27,854 nucleotides of DNA from positions 1 to 27,854 of the IMG/VR virus record IMGVR_UViG_3300048590_000398; one strand, 5' to 3'. This document shows positions 7,041 through 14,565 of the stretch, piece after piece (positions within the stretch are counted from its first letter, which is position 1; the number at the start of each line of letters is the position of its first letter). A program made the translations under genes and the position numbers. The stretch is from a virus. Under the pieces are notes generated by a model that ran no database searches, was not told where the DNA came from, and was given only the letters and a program-made list of their open reading frames with translations.

Positions 7041-8756
7041 ATGGCAGACGACGACTTCACCCTCAGCGACGACGACCGCGCGGCGATCCTGGCCCAGCTT
7101 CGGCAGGCGATGGGCCGCGGCGTCGCCGTGCCGAATGACCAGCTGCCGAACGCACTTCACCTCGCCGAGGGCGCCTACACCGGGCTGCTGGTGGCGTTGT
7201 GGCTGGACGACGCCACCGCGGCCGCCCTGGCGCAACCAGGCGGGGAACCACCTGAGAACCTGCACATCACCCTGGCCATCGTGCCCGACTTGGCCACGGC
7301 CGATGACTTGACCTTTGCCCGCATCGTCGGGGCGGTCGATGACATCGCCGCCTACCACGTGCCGTTGACCGGCACGATCGGCGGGCATGGGCGGTTCTTC
7401 GGCGGGGACGATGGCGACGTCATCTACGCCGCGCCCGATGTGCCGGCGCTTGCCGAGCTGCGGCAGGCCATCGTGGAGCATCTTGGATACGCCGGTGCCC
7501 GCGTCAGCACCGAGCATGGCTTCACGCCGCACATCACGCTCGCCTATGTCTCAGACGGCACCGAGCTCACGCCGGAGCTCGCCGATCTGCCGTTGCGCTT
7601 CACCGACATCGTGGTCATCGCGGGCGAGCGTCGCGTCGCGATCCCGCTGCGCGGCATGGCCGACGGCATGGTCTACGCCGAACCGATCCGCGACCATGCC
7701 GGCATTCGGCTCGTCCGGCCCCGCACGTTCACGGCGGCCAGTGCGTGGGTGCAGTTCCTGCCCCCGCCGGGCACGTACAGCCATGCGGTCTTCGGGACGC
7801 TCGACTTCACGGCCGAGAAGTACGCGGCGATCGTCGCCAACTTCAGCGCCAACACCTACGGGCAGGATCTGCCCATCAACGTCGAACACGACTACCGCTC
7901 GGCCGGGGCGGTCGGCTGGATCCGCGAGATGCGTCTCGGGGAGGACGGCTCGATCGAGGTCCGCCCGGAGTGGAATGACCGGGGCCGCGAGCTGATCGCC
8001 GGCGACCGCTTCCGCTACGTCTCCGCCGAGATCTACGACCAGTGGCAGGACCCGGTCACCGCCGAGTTCCACGACAACGTGGCGGTCGGCATGGCGATCT
8101 GTGTCCGCCCGCATTTCAAGACGGACGTTCTCCGGCCGCTGGCGGCCAGCGAAACCGGGGCGTTGGATGATCAGGCCGGGGCAGCCCGGCAGGAGGGTAC
8201 TGGCGTGTCTGACGCCAAGAACCAGCAGCCGCCAGCGGCATCGCCGCCGGTCACGCTTACCGAGGCCGAGATTCGCGAGTATCGCGAGCTCAAGCCGAAG
8301 TACGAGGCGACGGTCACGGAACTGGCCGAGGCCAAGACGACGATCACCGCCCAGGAGGGGCGCATCGCCTCGCTCGAGACCGCACAGCGGACGCAGCGCT
8401 TTACCGCGCTGGTCAAGGGTGCGGACGGCGGCCCGCGCTGGTTCGGGGATCTCCCCGGCCACGTGGCGATGCTCAACGATCTGGCGCAGGCGTTCGGTGA
8501 GGACTCCGAGCAGGTCACGCGCTACATCACGACGAACACCGAGCAGGCGAAGCAGGTGGCGGCGTCCGGGCTCTTCTCGGCGACGGGCACGGGCGCCGGC
8601 GGCGACGGTGATGCGGCCAAGACCGCGCTCGAGCAGATCGACGCCAAGGCGCGCGTCTACGCCGAGGCGAACGCGGTCAGTCATGCCGTGGCGTTTACCC
8701 ACGTGCTGGAAACCGACCGCGAGCTGGCCGCGGCCTACGCGAAGGAACGCAACTAG
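7041..8756 (+). CDS. 2H phosphoesterase fused to Mu I-like protease and scaffold
   Basis: A 571-residue polyprotein. Residues about 45-205 form a 2H phosphoesterase domain with both signature motifs, H75-I-T77 (LHITL) and H164-I-T166 (FTPHITLAYV). Residues about 225-375 match the Mu I prohead protease family: a conserved INVEHDYRSAGAVGWI block with H283, then FRYVSAEIYD. From about 390 to the end is an Ala/Glu-rich coiled coil typical of a scaffold. Mu I cleaves the scaffold and head proteins during maturation. The 2H domain cleaves cyclic or 2'-5' phosphodiester bonds in known members. ATG 7041 is chosen over in-frame ATG 6990 because it has GGAG before it and 6990 lies inside the module-2 hairpin. 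The fusion is unusual. Confidence 0.8.
   Translation: MADDDFTLSDDDRAAILAQLRQAMGRGVAVPNDQLPNALHLAEGAYTGLLVALWLDDATAAALAQPGGEPPENLHITLAIVPDLATADDLTFARIVGAVDDIAAYHVPLTGTIGGHGRFFGGDDGDVIYAAPDVPALAELRQAIVEHLGYAGARVSTEHGFTPHITLAYVSDGTELTPELADLPLRFTDIVVIAGERRVAIPLRGMADGMVYAEPIRDHAGIRLVRPRTFTAASAWVQFLPPPGTYSHAVFGTLDFTAEKYAAIVANFSANTYGQDLPINVEHDYRSAGAVGWIREMRLGEDGSIEVRPEWNDRGRELIAGDRFRYVSAEIYDQWQDPVTAEFHDNVAVGMAICVRPHFKTDVLRPLAASETGALDDQAGAARQEGTGVSDAKNQQPPAASPPVTLTEAEIREYRELKPKYEATVTELAEAKTTITAQEGRIASLETAQRTQRFTALVKGADGGPRWFGDLPGHVAMLNDLAQAFGEDSEQVTRYITTNTEQAKQVAASGLFSATGTGAGGDGDAAKTALEQIDAKARVYAEANAVSHAVAFTHVLETDRELAAAYAKERN
8205..8756 (+). CDS. Nested scaffold protein, internal in-frame start
   Basis: A GTG at 8205, in frame with the protease gene, has a strong Shine-Dalgarno sequence (AGGAGGG, 8191-8197) seven bases upstream. 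It would yield a 183-residue protein consisting only of the Pro/Ala linker and the coiled-coil scaffold. In phage Mu, the scaffold Z is likewise made from an internal start in the protease gene I. An internal start gives more scaffold than protease, which matches their roles. What is seen is the start signal; that it is used is inferred from the Mu precedent. Confidence 0.6.
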   Translation: MSDAKNQQPPAASPPVTLTEAEIREYRELKPKYEATVTELAEAKTTITAQEGRIASLETAQRTQRFTALVKGADGGPRWFGDLPGHVAMLNDLAQAFGEDSEQVTRYITTNTEQAKQVAASGLFSATGTGAGGDGDAAKTALEQIDAKARVYAEANAVSHAVAFTHVLETDRELAAAYAKERN

Positions 8757-8797
8757 GCCTCCGCCTGGCGCGGACCGGCTGAGAAGGAGCACGACTC

Positions 8798-9193
8798 ATG
8801 GCGTGGGAAGTTGACGGCGTCGTCAAGCTCGTGGGGCACACGGCGGGCGCCGATCTGAGTGGCAAGCAATATCACTTCGTCAAGCTGGCGGCCAACAAGA
8901 CCGTGGCCGTCTGCGCGGCGGTGACGGACATCCCGATCGGCGTGCTGCAGAACACGCCGACGAGCGGGCAGGCGGCCGAGGTCTGCATCATCGGCATCAG
9001 CAAGATCGTGGCCGATGCCAACCTGGCGACGACCGACCTGATCGGCACCAGCGCCGACGGGCAGGCAGCCAAGAAGACGCCGGGCACCGACACGACCAAC
9101 TACGTCGTTGGGCAGGTGCTCGAGGAGAACACGACCGCCGGCGGGATTATCACGGCGGTGATCAACTGCGCGGCCCCGGCACGGGGCGCCTAG
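8798..9193 (+). CDS. Capsid decoration-like protein (DUF2190-like)
   Basis: A 131-residue protein with AAGGAG ribosome binding site before the ATG. It is Ala, Thr and Val rich and has the pattern seen in small head-decoration or DUF2190-type proteins: repeated short beta strands, a PIGVLQNTPTSGQAAEV segment and a central GISKIVAD. It lies between the protease/scaffold and the major capsid protein, which is the standard place for a decoration protein. Such proteins bind the outside of the expanded capsid and stabilise it against internal DNA pressure. The family call rests on that segment and gene order. Confidence 0.72.
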   Translation: MAWEVDGVVKLVGHTAGADLSGKQYHFVKLAANKTVAVCAAVTDIPIGVLQNTPTSGQAAEVCIIGISKIVADANLATTDLIGTSADGQAAKKTPGTDTTNYVVGQVLEENTTAGGIITAVINCAAPARGA

Positions 9194-9232
9194 CGGCGGG
9201 TGGGCGCGAGCCACCAGAAGGAGTGATGAGCC

Positions 9233-10177
9233 ATGCCTACCGCGTCGGGGGTGCACATCGACCGCGCGCTGACCAATGTCAGCCTGGCCTATGTGCAGAG
9301 CGATGCCGACTTCATCGCCGGGCGGGTCTTCCCGTCCGTGCCGGTGAGCGCGCAGACGGACAAGTACTGGACGTACGACAAGAACGACTGGTTCCGGGAC
9401 GAGGCGCAGATCCGCCCGCCCGCGACCGAATCGGCCGGCGGCGACTTCGACATCGACACCGCGTCCTACTACGCCAAGGTCTACGCCTTCCACATGGACC
9501 TGGACGATCAGACGTTGGCCAACGCGGACGCCGCGCTGAACCTGGAGGCGGACGCCGCCCGGTTCGTGACCCGCCGGCTGCTGTTGCGGCGCGAGATCGA
9601 CTGGGCCAGCAAGTACTTCACGACCGGCGTCTGGGGCACCGACAACACGTCGGCCACCGACTGGGATAACTACGCCACCAGTACGCCGCTGCTCGACATT
9701 CAGGCGGCCAAGGGGACCATGCTCAACACGACCGGCTACGAGCCGAACACGCTCGTGCTGGGCTACGACGTCTACGCGGCCCTGCTCAACCATCCGGACT
9801 TCGTGGACCGCATCAAGTACACGAGCAGCGAGGCGATCACCAGCCAGATCATGGCACGGCTGTTCGGCGTCGATCGGGTCTTTGTGGCCAAAGCGGTCAA
9901 GGCGACCAACGTGGAAGGCGAGACCGCGGCGTACGCGCAGGTCAGCGGCGATAACGCCTTGCTGGTCTACGTGCCCCCGTCTCCGTCGCTGCTCACGCCG
10001 AGCGCCGGCTACACCTTCGAGTGGACCGGAGTCTCGGACGGCGTCGGCGAGAACGTTGGCACCGTGCGGATCCCGATTCCGGAAAAGCGGGTCGTGCGGG
10101 TCGAATCGCAGATGGCGTGGGACGCCAAGGTGATCGCCGCAGACATGGGCTACTTCTTTTCCGACCTCACGACTTGA
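9233..10177 (+). CDS. Major capsid protein
   Basis: A 314-residue protein preceded by AAGGAG. ATG 9233 is chosen over the ATG at 9223, which is in another frame. Its length and position after protease, scaffold and decoration genes are those of a major capsid protein. The N-terminal segment (SLAYVQSDADFIAGRVFPSV PVS) and the later QIMARLFGVDRVFVAKAV helix and strand pattern match Mu-like and related major capsid (coat) proteins with the HK97 fold. The C-terminus contains RVVRVESQMAWDAKVIAADMG, typical of the P-domain strand. It would form the icosahedral shell around the scaffold. The fold is inferred, not proven. Confidence 0.88.
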   Translation: MPTASGVHIDRALTNVSLAYVQSDADFIAGRVFPSVPVSAQTDKYWTYDKNDWFRDEAQIRPPATESAGGDFDIDTASYYAKVYAFHMDLDDQTLANADAALNLEADAARFVTRRLLLRREIDWASKYFTTGVWGTDNTSATDWDNYATSTPLLDIQAAKGTMLNTTGYEPNTLVLGYDVYAALLNHPDFVDRIKYTSSEAITSQIMARLFGVDRVFVAKAVKATNVEGETAAYAQVSGDNALLVYVPPSPSLLTPSAGYTFEWTGVSDGVGENVGTVRIPIPEKRVVRVESQMAWDAKVIAADMGYFFSDLTT

Positions 10178-10217
10178 TGAGGCTAACCATGCTGCGAGTT
10201 GAGACGGAGCGGACGAC

Positions 10218-10472
10218 ATGGCGACACGGCGACGGCAGCGCCCGCAGGGCGGCAGCGAGCGAACCCCGGAACCGGCGGCGGCAACCACCACGGTCGCCCC
10301 GCCGGAAACGGCACCGGAGCAGCGGGTGCGGGTGCTGCGCGGTATTCCCACGGGCGGCGGCGCGGTGATCGAACCGGGCAGCATCCTGACCGTCGGGAAG
10401 GACCTGCCGTACCACCGCGTCCGCCAGTTCACCGAGCAGCGCTACGTGGTGGCGCTCGATCCGGAGGACTAA
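10218..10472 (+). CDS. Small hypothetical head-region protein
   Basis: An 84-residue protein between the capsid and connector genes. The N-terminal 40 residues are basic and then Pro/Thr/Ala rich, probably disordered. The C-terminal half (LRGIPTGGGAVIEPGSILTV) looks like a small beta domain. There are no cysteines or membrane segments. Many siphovirus head modules have a small gene of unknown function here. The stop lies three bases before the GTG of the connector gene, whose ribosome binding site GGAGGA is inside this gene's last codons. Confidence 0.6.
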   Translation: MATRRRQRPQGGSERTPEPAAATTTVAPPETAPEQRVRVLRGIPTGGGAVIEPGSILTVGKDLPYHRVRQFTEQRYVVALDPED

Positions 10473-10475
10473 GCG

Positions 10476-10892
10476 GTGAGCGCCACGTACGACCCGTCCC
10501 TGTCGACAACCAGAGATTGGCTGCGGTTCCGGGTGCAGGATACCGTCGTCAATCCGGCGTCGGCCGCACTCTTCTCCGATGAGGAGCTCGACGCGCTGCT
10601 GGCCGAAAACGGCGACAGCGTCTGGAACGCCGCCGTCGACGCGGCGCGGGCACTCGCGGCCCGCTTCCGGCACCTGGCGTCCTTGAGTGTCGGCGATACG
10701 AGCATCAGCTTCACGGACCAGGCGGCGGCCTACGATGCGATGGCGGCCCAGTTCCAGACCAAGGTGGGTGGCACCCCGTTCACCGGCGGGATCAGCCGGG
10801 CGGACGTGCTGGGGCGACAGGACAACGCCGATCGCGTGGCCCCGTTCTTCGAGCGGACGACCCGTGATCCGGCGGAGGGCTACCGCTCATGA
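10476..10892 (+). CDS. Head-tail connector (adaptor) protein
   Basis: A 138-residue, mainly helical protein starting with GTG, with GGAGGA eight bases upstream. The N-terminus (STTRDWLRFRVQDTVVNPAS AALFSDEEL) and the helix AAVDAARALAARFRHLASLS are typical of HK97 gp6-type head-tail adaptors, which bind beneath the portal as the first neck ring. It is the first of a run of neck genes in the usual order: adaptor, stopper, tail completion, terminator. The stop overlaps the next start (ATGA). The call is from helical pattern, length and order. Confidence 0.72.
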   Translation: MSATYDPSLSTTRDWLRFRVQDTVVNPASAALFSDEELDALLAENGDSVWNAAVDAARALAARFRHLASLSVGDTSISFTDQAAAYDAMAAQFQTKVGGTPFTGGISRADVLGRQDNADRVAPFFERTTRDPAEGYRS

Positions 10893-11257
10893 TCCCGGCC
10901 CACATGCTTCACCACGCCCGCGCCTTGATCGCCCGCCAGCTGCGGGCGCAGTGCACCATCACCCCGGTCAGGGACGCGGCTGGCGTCCAGACGTGGCCGG
11001 GCGGTGGGGCGGTGACGGTGGCCTGCATGAAGGGCAATCCGGGGCAGGACGGCGGCGAGGACCTGATGTACGAGGAGGTGCCGGCGTCGCGGTTCTGGGT
11101 CCCGGTGGGGACGACCGTGGCGCCGGGCGATCGCCTGACGTGGGATGGCGAGCCAGGCCGTACCTACCAGATCGTGGGGCTGCCGGGCCTGCACGCCGAC
11201 GAATTGCTGCGGCCGGTCGATTGCATCGAGATCCGCAGCCCCCGGGAGGCGGTCTGA
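10889..11257 (+). CDS. Head closure (stopper) protein
   Basis: A 122-residue protein overlapping its neighbours by ATGA and TGATG. After an N-terminal helix it is beta-rich: CTITPVRDAAG, then ASRFWVPVGTTVAPGDRLTW and GRTYQIVGLPG. This is the pattern of phage head-closure or DUF6093-like proteins that plug the neck channel after packaging. Place between adaptor and tail-completion genes supports the role. Two cysteines (in CTI and CMK) and one in VDCIEI are not in CxxC form. I am fairly sure of the neck role but less of the exact family. Confidence 0.65.
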   Translation: MIPAHMLHHARALIARQLRAQCTITPVRDAAGVQTWPGGGAVTVACMKGNPGQDGGEDLMYEEVPASRFWVPVGTTVAPGDRLTWDGEPGRTYQIVGLPGLHADELLRPVDCIEIRSPREAV

Positions 11258-11742
11258 TGGCGACGCTGGGCCGATCGTTCACGGTGGACACCGCGCCGCT
11301 GCTGGCCGTCGCCCGGCAGTTCGAGAACGGCGCGACCATCGCCCAGGAGGAGCTGCTCACCGCCATGGAAGGCGGGCTTGACGACCTCTACGGCGACATC
11401 AAGGACGTCACCCCCCGCTGCCGCACTGGCAAACTCCAGGACTCGCTGGAGAAGTCGGCGGTGCAGTCGGGCAAGGACATCTCTGGCACCGTCAAGAGTC
11501 TCGGCTCGATCGCGCCCTACAACGAGTGGGTGCATGACGGGCGCGGCCCGGTGGTGGCCAAGCCGGGCAAGGCGCTCAAGATCACCTTCTGTGACGGCAC
11601 GACGATCTTTCGCAAGCGGGTCCGGGCCGCGAAGGCGAACCCGTTCATGGACAAGGGCCTGCGCAAGGCGGAGTCCGGGATTCAGAAGCGGTTTGACCAG
11701 GCGGAAACCCGCATCGCGGCGCGACTGGAGGGTGGGTCATGA
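11257..11742 (+). CDS. Tail completion protein, HK97 gp10-like
   Basis: A 161-residue protein. ATG 11257 is chosen because it forms a TGATG overlap with the previous stop; longer readings run through the upstream gene out of frame. The pattern of an N-terminal helix, a DVTPRCRTGKLQDSLEKSAV segment, SIAPYNEWVHDG and a C-terminal NPFMDKGLRKAE helix is characteristic of HK97 gp10-like neck/tail completion proteins, where the tyrosine-histidine stretch after IAPYN is well conserved. These proteins join the tail to the head closure. The end overlaps the next start (ATGA). Confidence 0.82.
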   Translation: MATLGRSFTVDTAPLLAVARQFENGATIAQEELLTAMEGGLDDLYGDIKDVTPRCRTGKLQDSLEKSAVQSGKDISGTVKSLGSIAPYNEWVHDGRGPVVAKPGKALKITFCDGTTIFRKRVRAAKANPFMDKGLRKAESGIQKRFDQAETRIAARLEGGS

Positions 11743-12170
11743 GCCTGGCCGATGTGATCGCCAAGAGCGCGACACGGCTGGAATCGCTCATCCCGGCCAC
11801 GCTGACGGCGGTCTACGCGAAACCGCCGCAGGCGGCCATCCCGGACGCGGTCCTGCCGGCCGTCTTCCAGCGGCCCGATACCGGGACCGTGGACTACACG
11901 GGCAGCCAGCGGGTGGTGATCCACAGCTTTCACGTGATCGCGCTAGTGGCCCGCACGCAGGACCTGCCGACCGACTACAGCGCGGCGATGCCGCTGCTGG
12001 AACCGCTGATCGCCGTTTATGAGGCGGATACGCAACTCGGCACGGCGACCTACTTCGATGCCCGCGTGGTCGATTACGACGTGGGGCCGGTGACGTACCA
12101 GGACGCGCACTACGTGGCGATCGCGCTCACGGTGCAGGTGAAAGAGAAGACCGCCGTCCCCATGAGCTAG
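11739..12170 (+). CDS. Tail terminator-like protein
   Basis: A 143-residue protein at the place of the tail terminator, between the gp10-like gene and the tube gene. It has an N-terminal helix (IAKSATRLESLIPATL), a central strand pair (RVVIHSFHVIALVART) and a C-terminal strand (YVAIALTVQVKEKT), the alpha-beta plan of gpU/gp11-type terminators. Those proteins form the ring that stops tube growth and docks to the neck. ATGA overlap with the previous gene. The function is inferred from order and predicted plan. Confidence 0.65.
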   Translation: MSLADVIAKSATRLESLIPATLTAVYAKPPQAAIPDAVLPAVFQRPDTGTVDYTGSQRVVIHSFHVIALVARTQDLPTDYSAAMPLLEPLIAVYEADTQLGTATYFDARVVDYDVGPVTYQDAHYVAIALTVQVKEKTAVPMS

Positions 12171-12189
12171 ACGGCGCAAAGGAGCGGAT

Positions 12190-12423
12190 ATGGCGAAGCG
12201 ACATGGCACCTGGACCTTCACCGGTGAACGCGCGGCGGACGGGCGCCCACTCCGGTTCTTCACCGGCATCCCGGCGCGTGACCTGACCGAGCGGGACATC
12301 GACCGGCTCGACGATGACCAGTACGCGACGGTGGTGGCGTCCGATCTCTACGAACGGGTGGATCCACCGAAACGGGACCAGAAGCACAACGGCACGCCTG
12401 ACGCGGCGAGCGAGAAGGAGTAA
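12190..12423 (+). CDS. Small hypothetical protein, 77 aa
   Basis: A small charged protein with AAGGAG before its ATG. It contains WTFTGERAADGRPLRFFTGI and ARDLTERDIDRLDDDQYATV, then a polar Asp/Lys/Glu tail. The middle resembles short phage proteins that are often found beside tail-tube genes and have no assigned role. No cysteines or membrane segments. The stop codon overlaps the ribosome binding site (GAAGGAG, 12415-12421) of the tube gene, so the two are probably co-translated. Confidence 0.65.
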   Translation: MAKRHGTWTFTGERAADGRPLRFFTGIPARDLTERDIDRLDDDQYATVVASDLYERVDPPKRDQKHNGTPDAASEKE

Positions 12424-12429
12424 GCGCCG

Positions 12430-13437
12430 ATGGGCACGAACGAGGTCATCCTCCTCAAAGCGCAGGCGGGAATTGAAACGACGCGGGCCACGAACGTTGC
12501 CGCCACGCGCAAGATCTACGCGCAGATCAACCCGACCTACAACAAGCCGATCCAGCAGTTCCAGGACACGACCGGCAGCTACTTCGACCGACGGCGCATC
12601 GCCTACGGGCTCGAAGAGATCGGGTTCACCGGACTCGACCTGGCGACCTTCGAGGACCTGCCCTGGTGGGCGCAGCTCTTCCTGAAAGGCGGCGTCACCG
12701 GCGTGACCGATGCCGGCACCCCGCCGGCCTACACCTATGCGTTCGCCCCGACGGCGAGCAGCGACGACCTGAAGTCGATCACGCTGGAGTTCAACGAGTC
12801 GGGCAATCCCTACGAATCCGGGCAGGTGATGGTCACGCAGGCCACCCTGCGCTTCAACGTCGGCAACAATAACGAGCCGGCCTGGATGCTCGACCTGACC
12901 CTGATGGGCCGGGACTGGCAGACGACCACCTTCACCGCCGCCCTCTCCGACCGCGACACCGAGGTCATTCTCGGGCGCGGCACCAAGCTCTTCATTGACA
13001 ACGCCGGCGGGACGATGGGCGCCACGCAGGTGCTCGGCAAGCTGATCAGCGCGTCGGTGACGTTCAACCCGAACATCCACTTCAAGAACTTCTCGGAGGA
13101 CGAGACCAGCTACGCGGCCAACAAGGTCGGGCGCGGGGCCTACCACGTCGATGCGCAGTTCCAGTTCGAGTTTGATGACGACGACGAGTTCGCCAACTAC
13201 CGCAGCGCCACCCCGGTCAAGCGCCTGATCAGGCTGCAACGCGAGGGGACGACGATTCACACGACCGTCAAGAAGCGGATGCGGCTCGACTTTCCGGCCA
13301 TGTACTGGAGCAGCTGGAGCCGGGGCGACCGGAACGGCAACCTGATCGCCACCTTCGGCGGGCAGGCCTTCTATGACACGGGCGAGGCGAACATCGTCGA
13401 GCTCGAGATCGTCAACGCGCTGGCCAGCCTCGTCTAA
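12430..13437 (+). CDS. Major tail tube protein
   Basis: A 335-residue protein in the tube position, after the terminator gene and before the chaperones and tape measure. Alternating beta strands (SDDLKSITLEFNESG, QVMVTQATLRFNVG, KLISASVTFNPN) and the repeated NP-type turns suit the tube fold. It is longer than minimal tube proteins (about 200 residues), so it may carry an extra surface domain. The tube forms the hollow shaft through which DNA passes. The stop overlaps the start of the second zinc protein as TAATG. The function rests mainly on order and beta pattern. Confidence 0.8.
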   Translation: MGTNEVILLKAQAGIETTRATNVAATRKIYAQINPTYNKPIQQFQDTTGSYFDRRRIAYGLEEIGFTGLDLATFEDLPWWAQLFLKGGVTGVTDAGTPPAYTYAFAPTASSDDLKSITLEFNESGNPYESGQVMVTQATLRFNVGNNNEPAWMLDLTLMGRDWQTTTFTAALSDRDTEVILGRGTKLFIDNAGGTMGATQVLGKLISASVTFNPNIHFKNFSEDETSYAANKVGRGAYHVDAQFQFEFDDDDEFANYRSATPVKRLIRLQREGTTIHTTVKKRMRLDFPAMYWSSWSRGDRNGNLIATFGGQAFYDTGEANIVELEIVNALASLV

Positions 13438-13658
13438 TGAGCCGGTCGGTGTGGCGGTGCAAGACCAGCGGCTGCGCCGGGATGCTCGGCGGGGTGGATC
13501 GCTACAGCAAGGCGTTCCGCCCCGCACAGGGCGTGACGGCGATCGTCCATGGGGTGAGCGTCACGCTCGTGTGCCCGCTCTGTGGCCGGCCACGTGTCTT
13601 CAAGGGCTTCGAGGCCCAGTTCACGCCGCAGCGGGTGTATACTGGTCCCAACAACTGA
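13437..13658 (+). CDS. Small zinc-ribbon protein (second copy)
   Basis: A 73-residue protein with C8-x4-C13 and C46-P-L-C49, followed by a basic/aromatic R-x-R-V-F segment. The same plan (C-x4-C, about 32 residues, CPxC, then V/R-R-x-F/W) is found in the genes at 14562 and 22621, so the three are likely paralogues; the gene at 1474 is a shorter, more Com-like relative. The likely role is nucleic-acid binding, but this is inferred. The start overlaps the tube stop (TAATG). The last codons (R-V-Y-T) contain TATACT of module 3, as V-V-Y-C does in the first copy. Confidence 0.65.
   Translation: MSRSVWRCKTSGCAGMLGGVDRYSKAFRPAQGVTAIVHGVSVTLVCPLCGRPRVFKGFEAQFTPQRVYTGPNN
13638..13643 (+). promoter_or_regulatory. 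Putative -10 element (TATACT), module 3
   Basis: TATACT lies inside the 3' end of the zinc-protein gene, 15 bases before its stop, with no recognisable -35. A second, weaker A/T-rich candidate (GGATAAT) lies near 13670-13676. Confidence 0.42.
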
Positions 13659-13684
13659 TGACGCTGGGTGGATAATTTGATGAG

Positions 13685-13733
13685 GCCGCCGGCACTGGAG
13701 CGCACCGTAAGGGCGCTCGGTCCGGCGGCTGTT
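13685..13733 (+). promoter_or_regulatory. Two-part leader hairpin, module 3
   Basis: The outer stem pairs GCCGCCGG (13685-13692) with CCGGCGGC (13722-13729). An inner stem pairs GAGCGC (13698-13703) with GCGCTC (13713-13718). GTTT follows, a weak T-tract. The outer stem and the flanking tga...ctgttt resemble module 5. It may be a weak terminator or a regulatory leader. Confidence 0.65.
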
Positions 13734-13762
13734 TCGTCGCCGGAGTCACCGGAGACGAGACG

Positions 13763-14410
13763 ATGAGCACCACGGCACCCCCCGTCACCCCGACGCCCTT
13801 CATCCTCAAGGAACGCTTTACCCGCATCGACTGCCCGCTCGACGGCTACGCCGGGCTCTGGTTCGAGGTGCGGATGAACCTCTCCAATGGCGAGCTGCAC
13901 GCGCTGCGGGAGGCGGTGCGCGATGTGGACGACCGCATTACCGACGTGAGCGACACGTTCGTCGAGCGCGCCGATGAGATCGATGCTCGGCTCAAGGCAA
14001 TTCCGACAGATGACCGGGTTGGTCGGCGGGCGATCCAGCGAGAGATCACGCAGATTCAGCGGGAGTGCGAAGACGCGCTCTTCCCGCTGCACGTCGAGCG
14101 CCGCAACCTCGTGGCGCCGCACGTTCGGGCATGGAACCTCTTCGAGCCGAATCCTGACGGCGGCGAGCCGCGCCCGATTCCGCCACCCCGCGAGCAGCCT
14201 GAATCGCTGGCCGATCTCGGGCCGGACGTGGTGCGGTGGCTCTGTCAGGAAGTGCTCACGGCGTATGCGGGAGGCCGGGGTTTCACGCCAGGCTCCGAGA
14301 CATCCGGGACCGCGCCGGAGCCTGGGCGGATGCAGAGCAGCGGCGGTCCGCAAATCCGCGAGCCATTGTCACCTTCCCGGACCTCCCGGACGAAGTCGCG
14401 TGGGCGCTGA
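13763..14410 (+). CDS. Tail assembly chaperone (short form)
   Basis: A 215-residue protein, the frame-0 product of a chaperone pair like lambda G/GT, made before the tape-measure gene. These proteins coat the tape measure during tube assembly. The first 174 residues are a well-formed acidic, helical domain (LSNGELHALREAVRDVDDRI, then a coiled coil). The last 40 residues after the slip site are Ser/Pro/Arg-rich and look unconstrained, as expected where the frame-0 tail is of little use. GGAG lies before the ATG. The gene begins module 3's block. Confidence 0.78.
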   Translation: MSTTAPPVTPTPFILKERFTRIDCPLDGYAGLWFEVRMNLSNGELHALREAVRDVDDRITDVSDTFVERADEIDARLKAIPTDDRVGRRAIQREITQIQRECEDALFPLHVERRNLVAPHVRAWNLFEPNPDGGEPRPIPPPREQPESLADLGPDVVRWLCQEVLTAYAGGRGFTPGSETSGTAPEPGRMQSSGGPQIREPLSPSRTSRTKSRGR

Positions 14411-14565
14411 GCGTTGATGTTCGGGGGCTGCGGCCGTGGGAGTGGGCGGCGATGGACGCCCATGACTACTACCGGATTCTGGAGATCCGGCGAGCGTGGA
14501 CGGAGGGGCAGCAGGACTATCGCGCCGCGACGGACGAGGCGAAACGGCAAGGCACGGCGGGATGA
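13763..14565 (+). CDS. Tail assembly chaperone, -1 frameshift product
   Basis: Reading shifts back one base at GGGTTTC (14278-14284) and continues in the other frame to 14565, giving a 267-residue fusion. The second-frame part (FPDLPDEVAWALSVDVRGL, then PWEWAAMDAHDYY and a charged helix) reads like a real domain, whereas the same bases in frame 0 do not. This corresponds to lambda GT. The extension ends in an ATGA overlap with the third zinc protein, which supports that it is translated. That the shift happens is inferred from the signal and codon pattern; the frequency is unknown. Confidence 0.72.
14278..14325 (+). promoter_or_regulatory. Programmed -1 frameshift signal
   Basis: The heptamer G-GGT-TTC (14278-14284) fits X-XXY-YYZ in the chaperone's frame. 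A perfect 10-base stem (14288-14297 with 14316-14325, 18-base loop) starts three bases later, a possible pausing structure. The spacing is a little shorter than usual. Confidence 0.72.

Noticed and set aside
7551-10432. Other long minus-strand frames (7551-8792, 8753-10432, 12127-13527, 19208-20770)
   Set aside because: They lie opposite well-supported structural genes and have the Arg/Val/Pro-rich composition of shadows.
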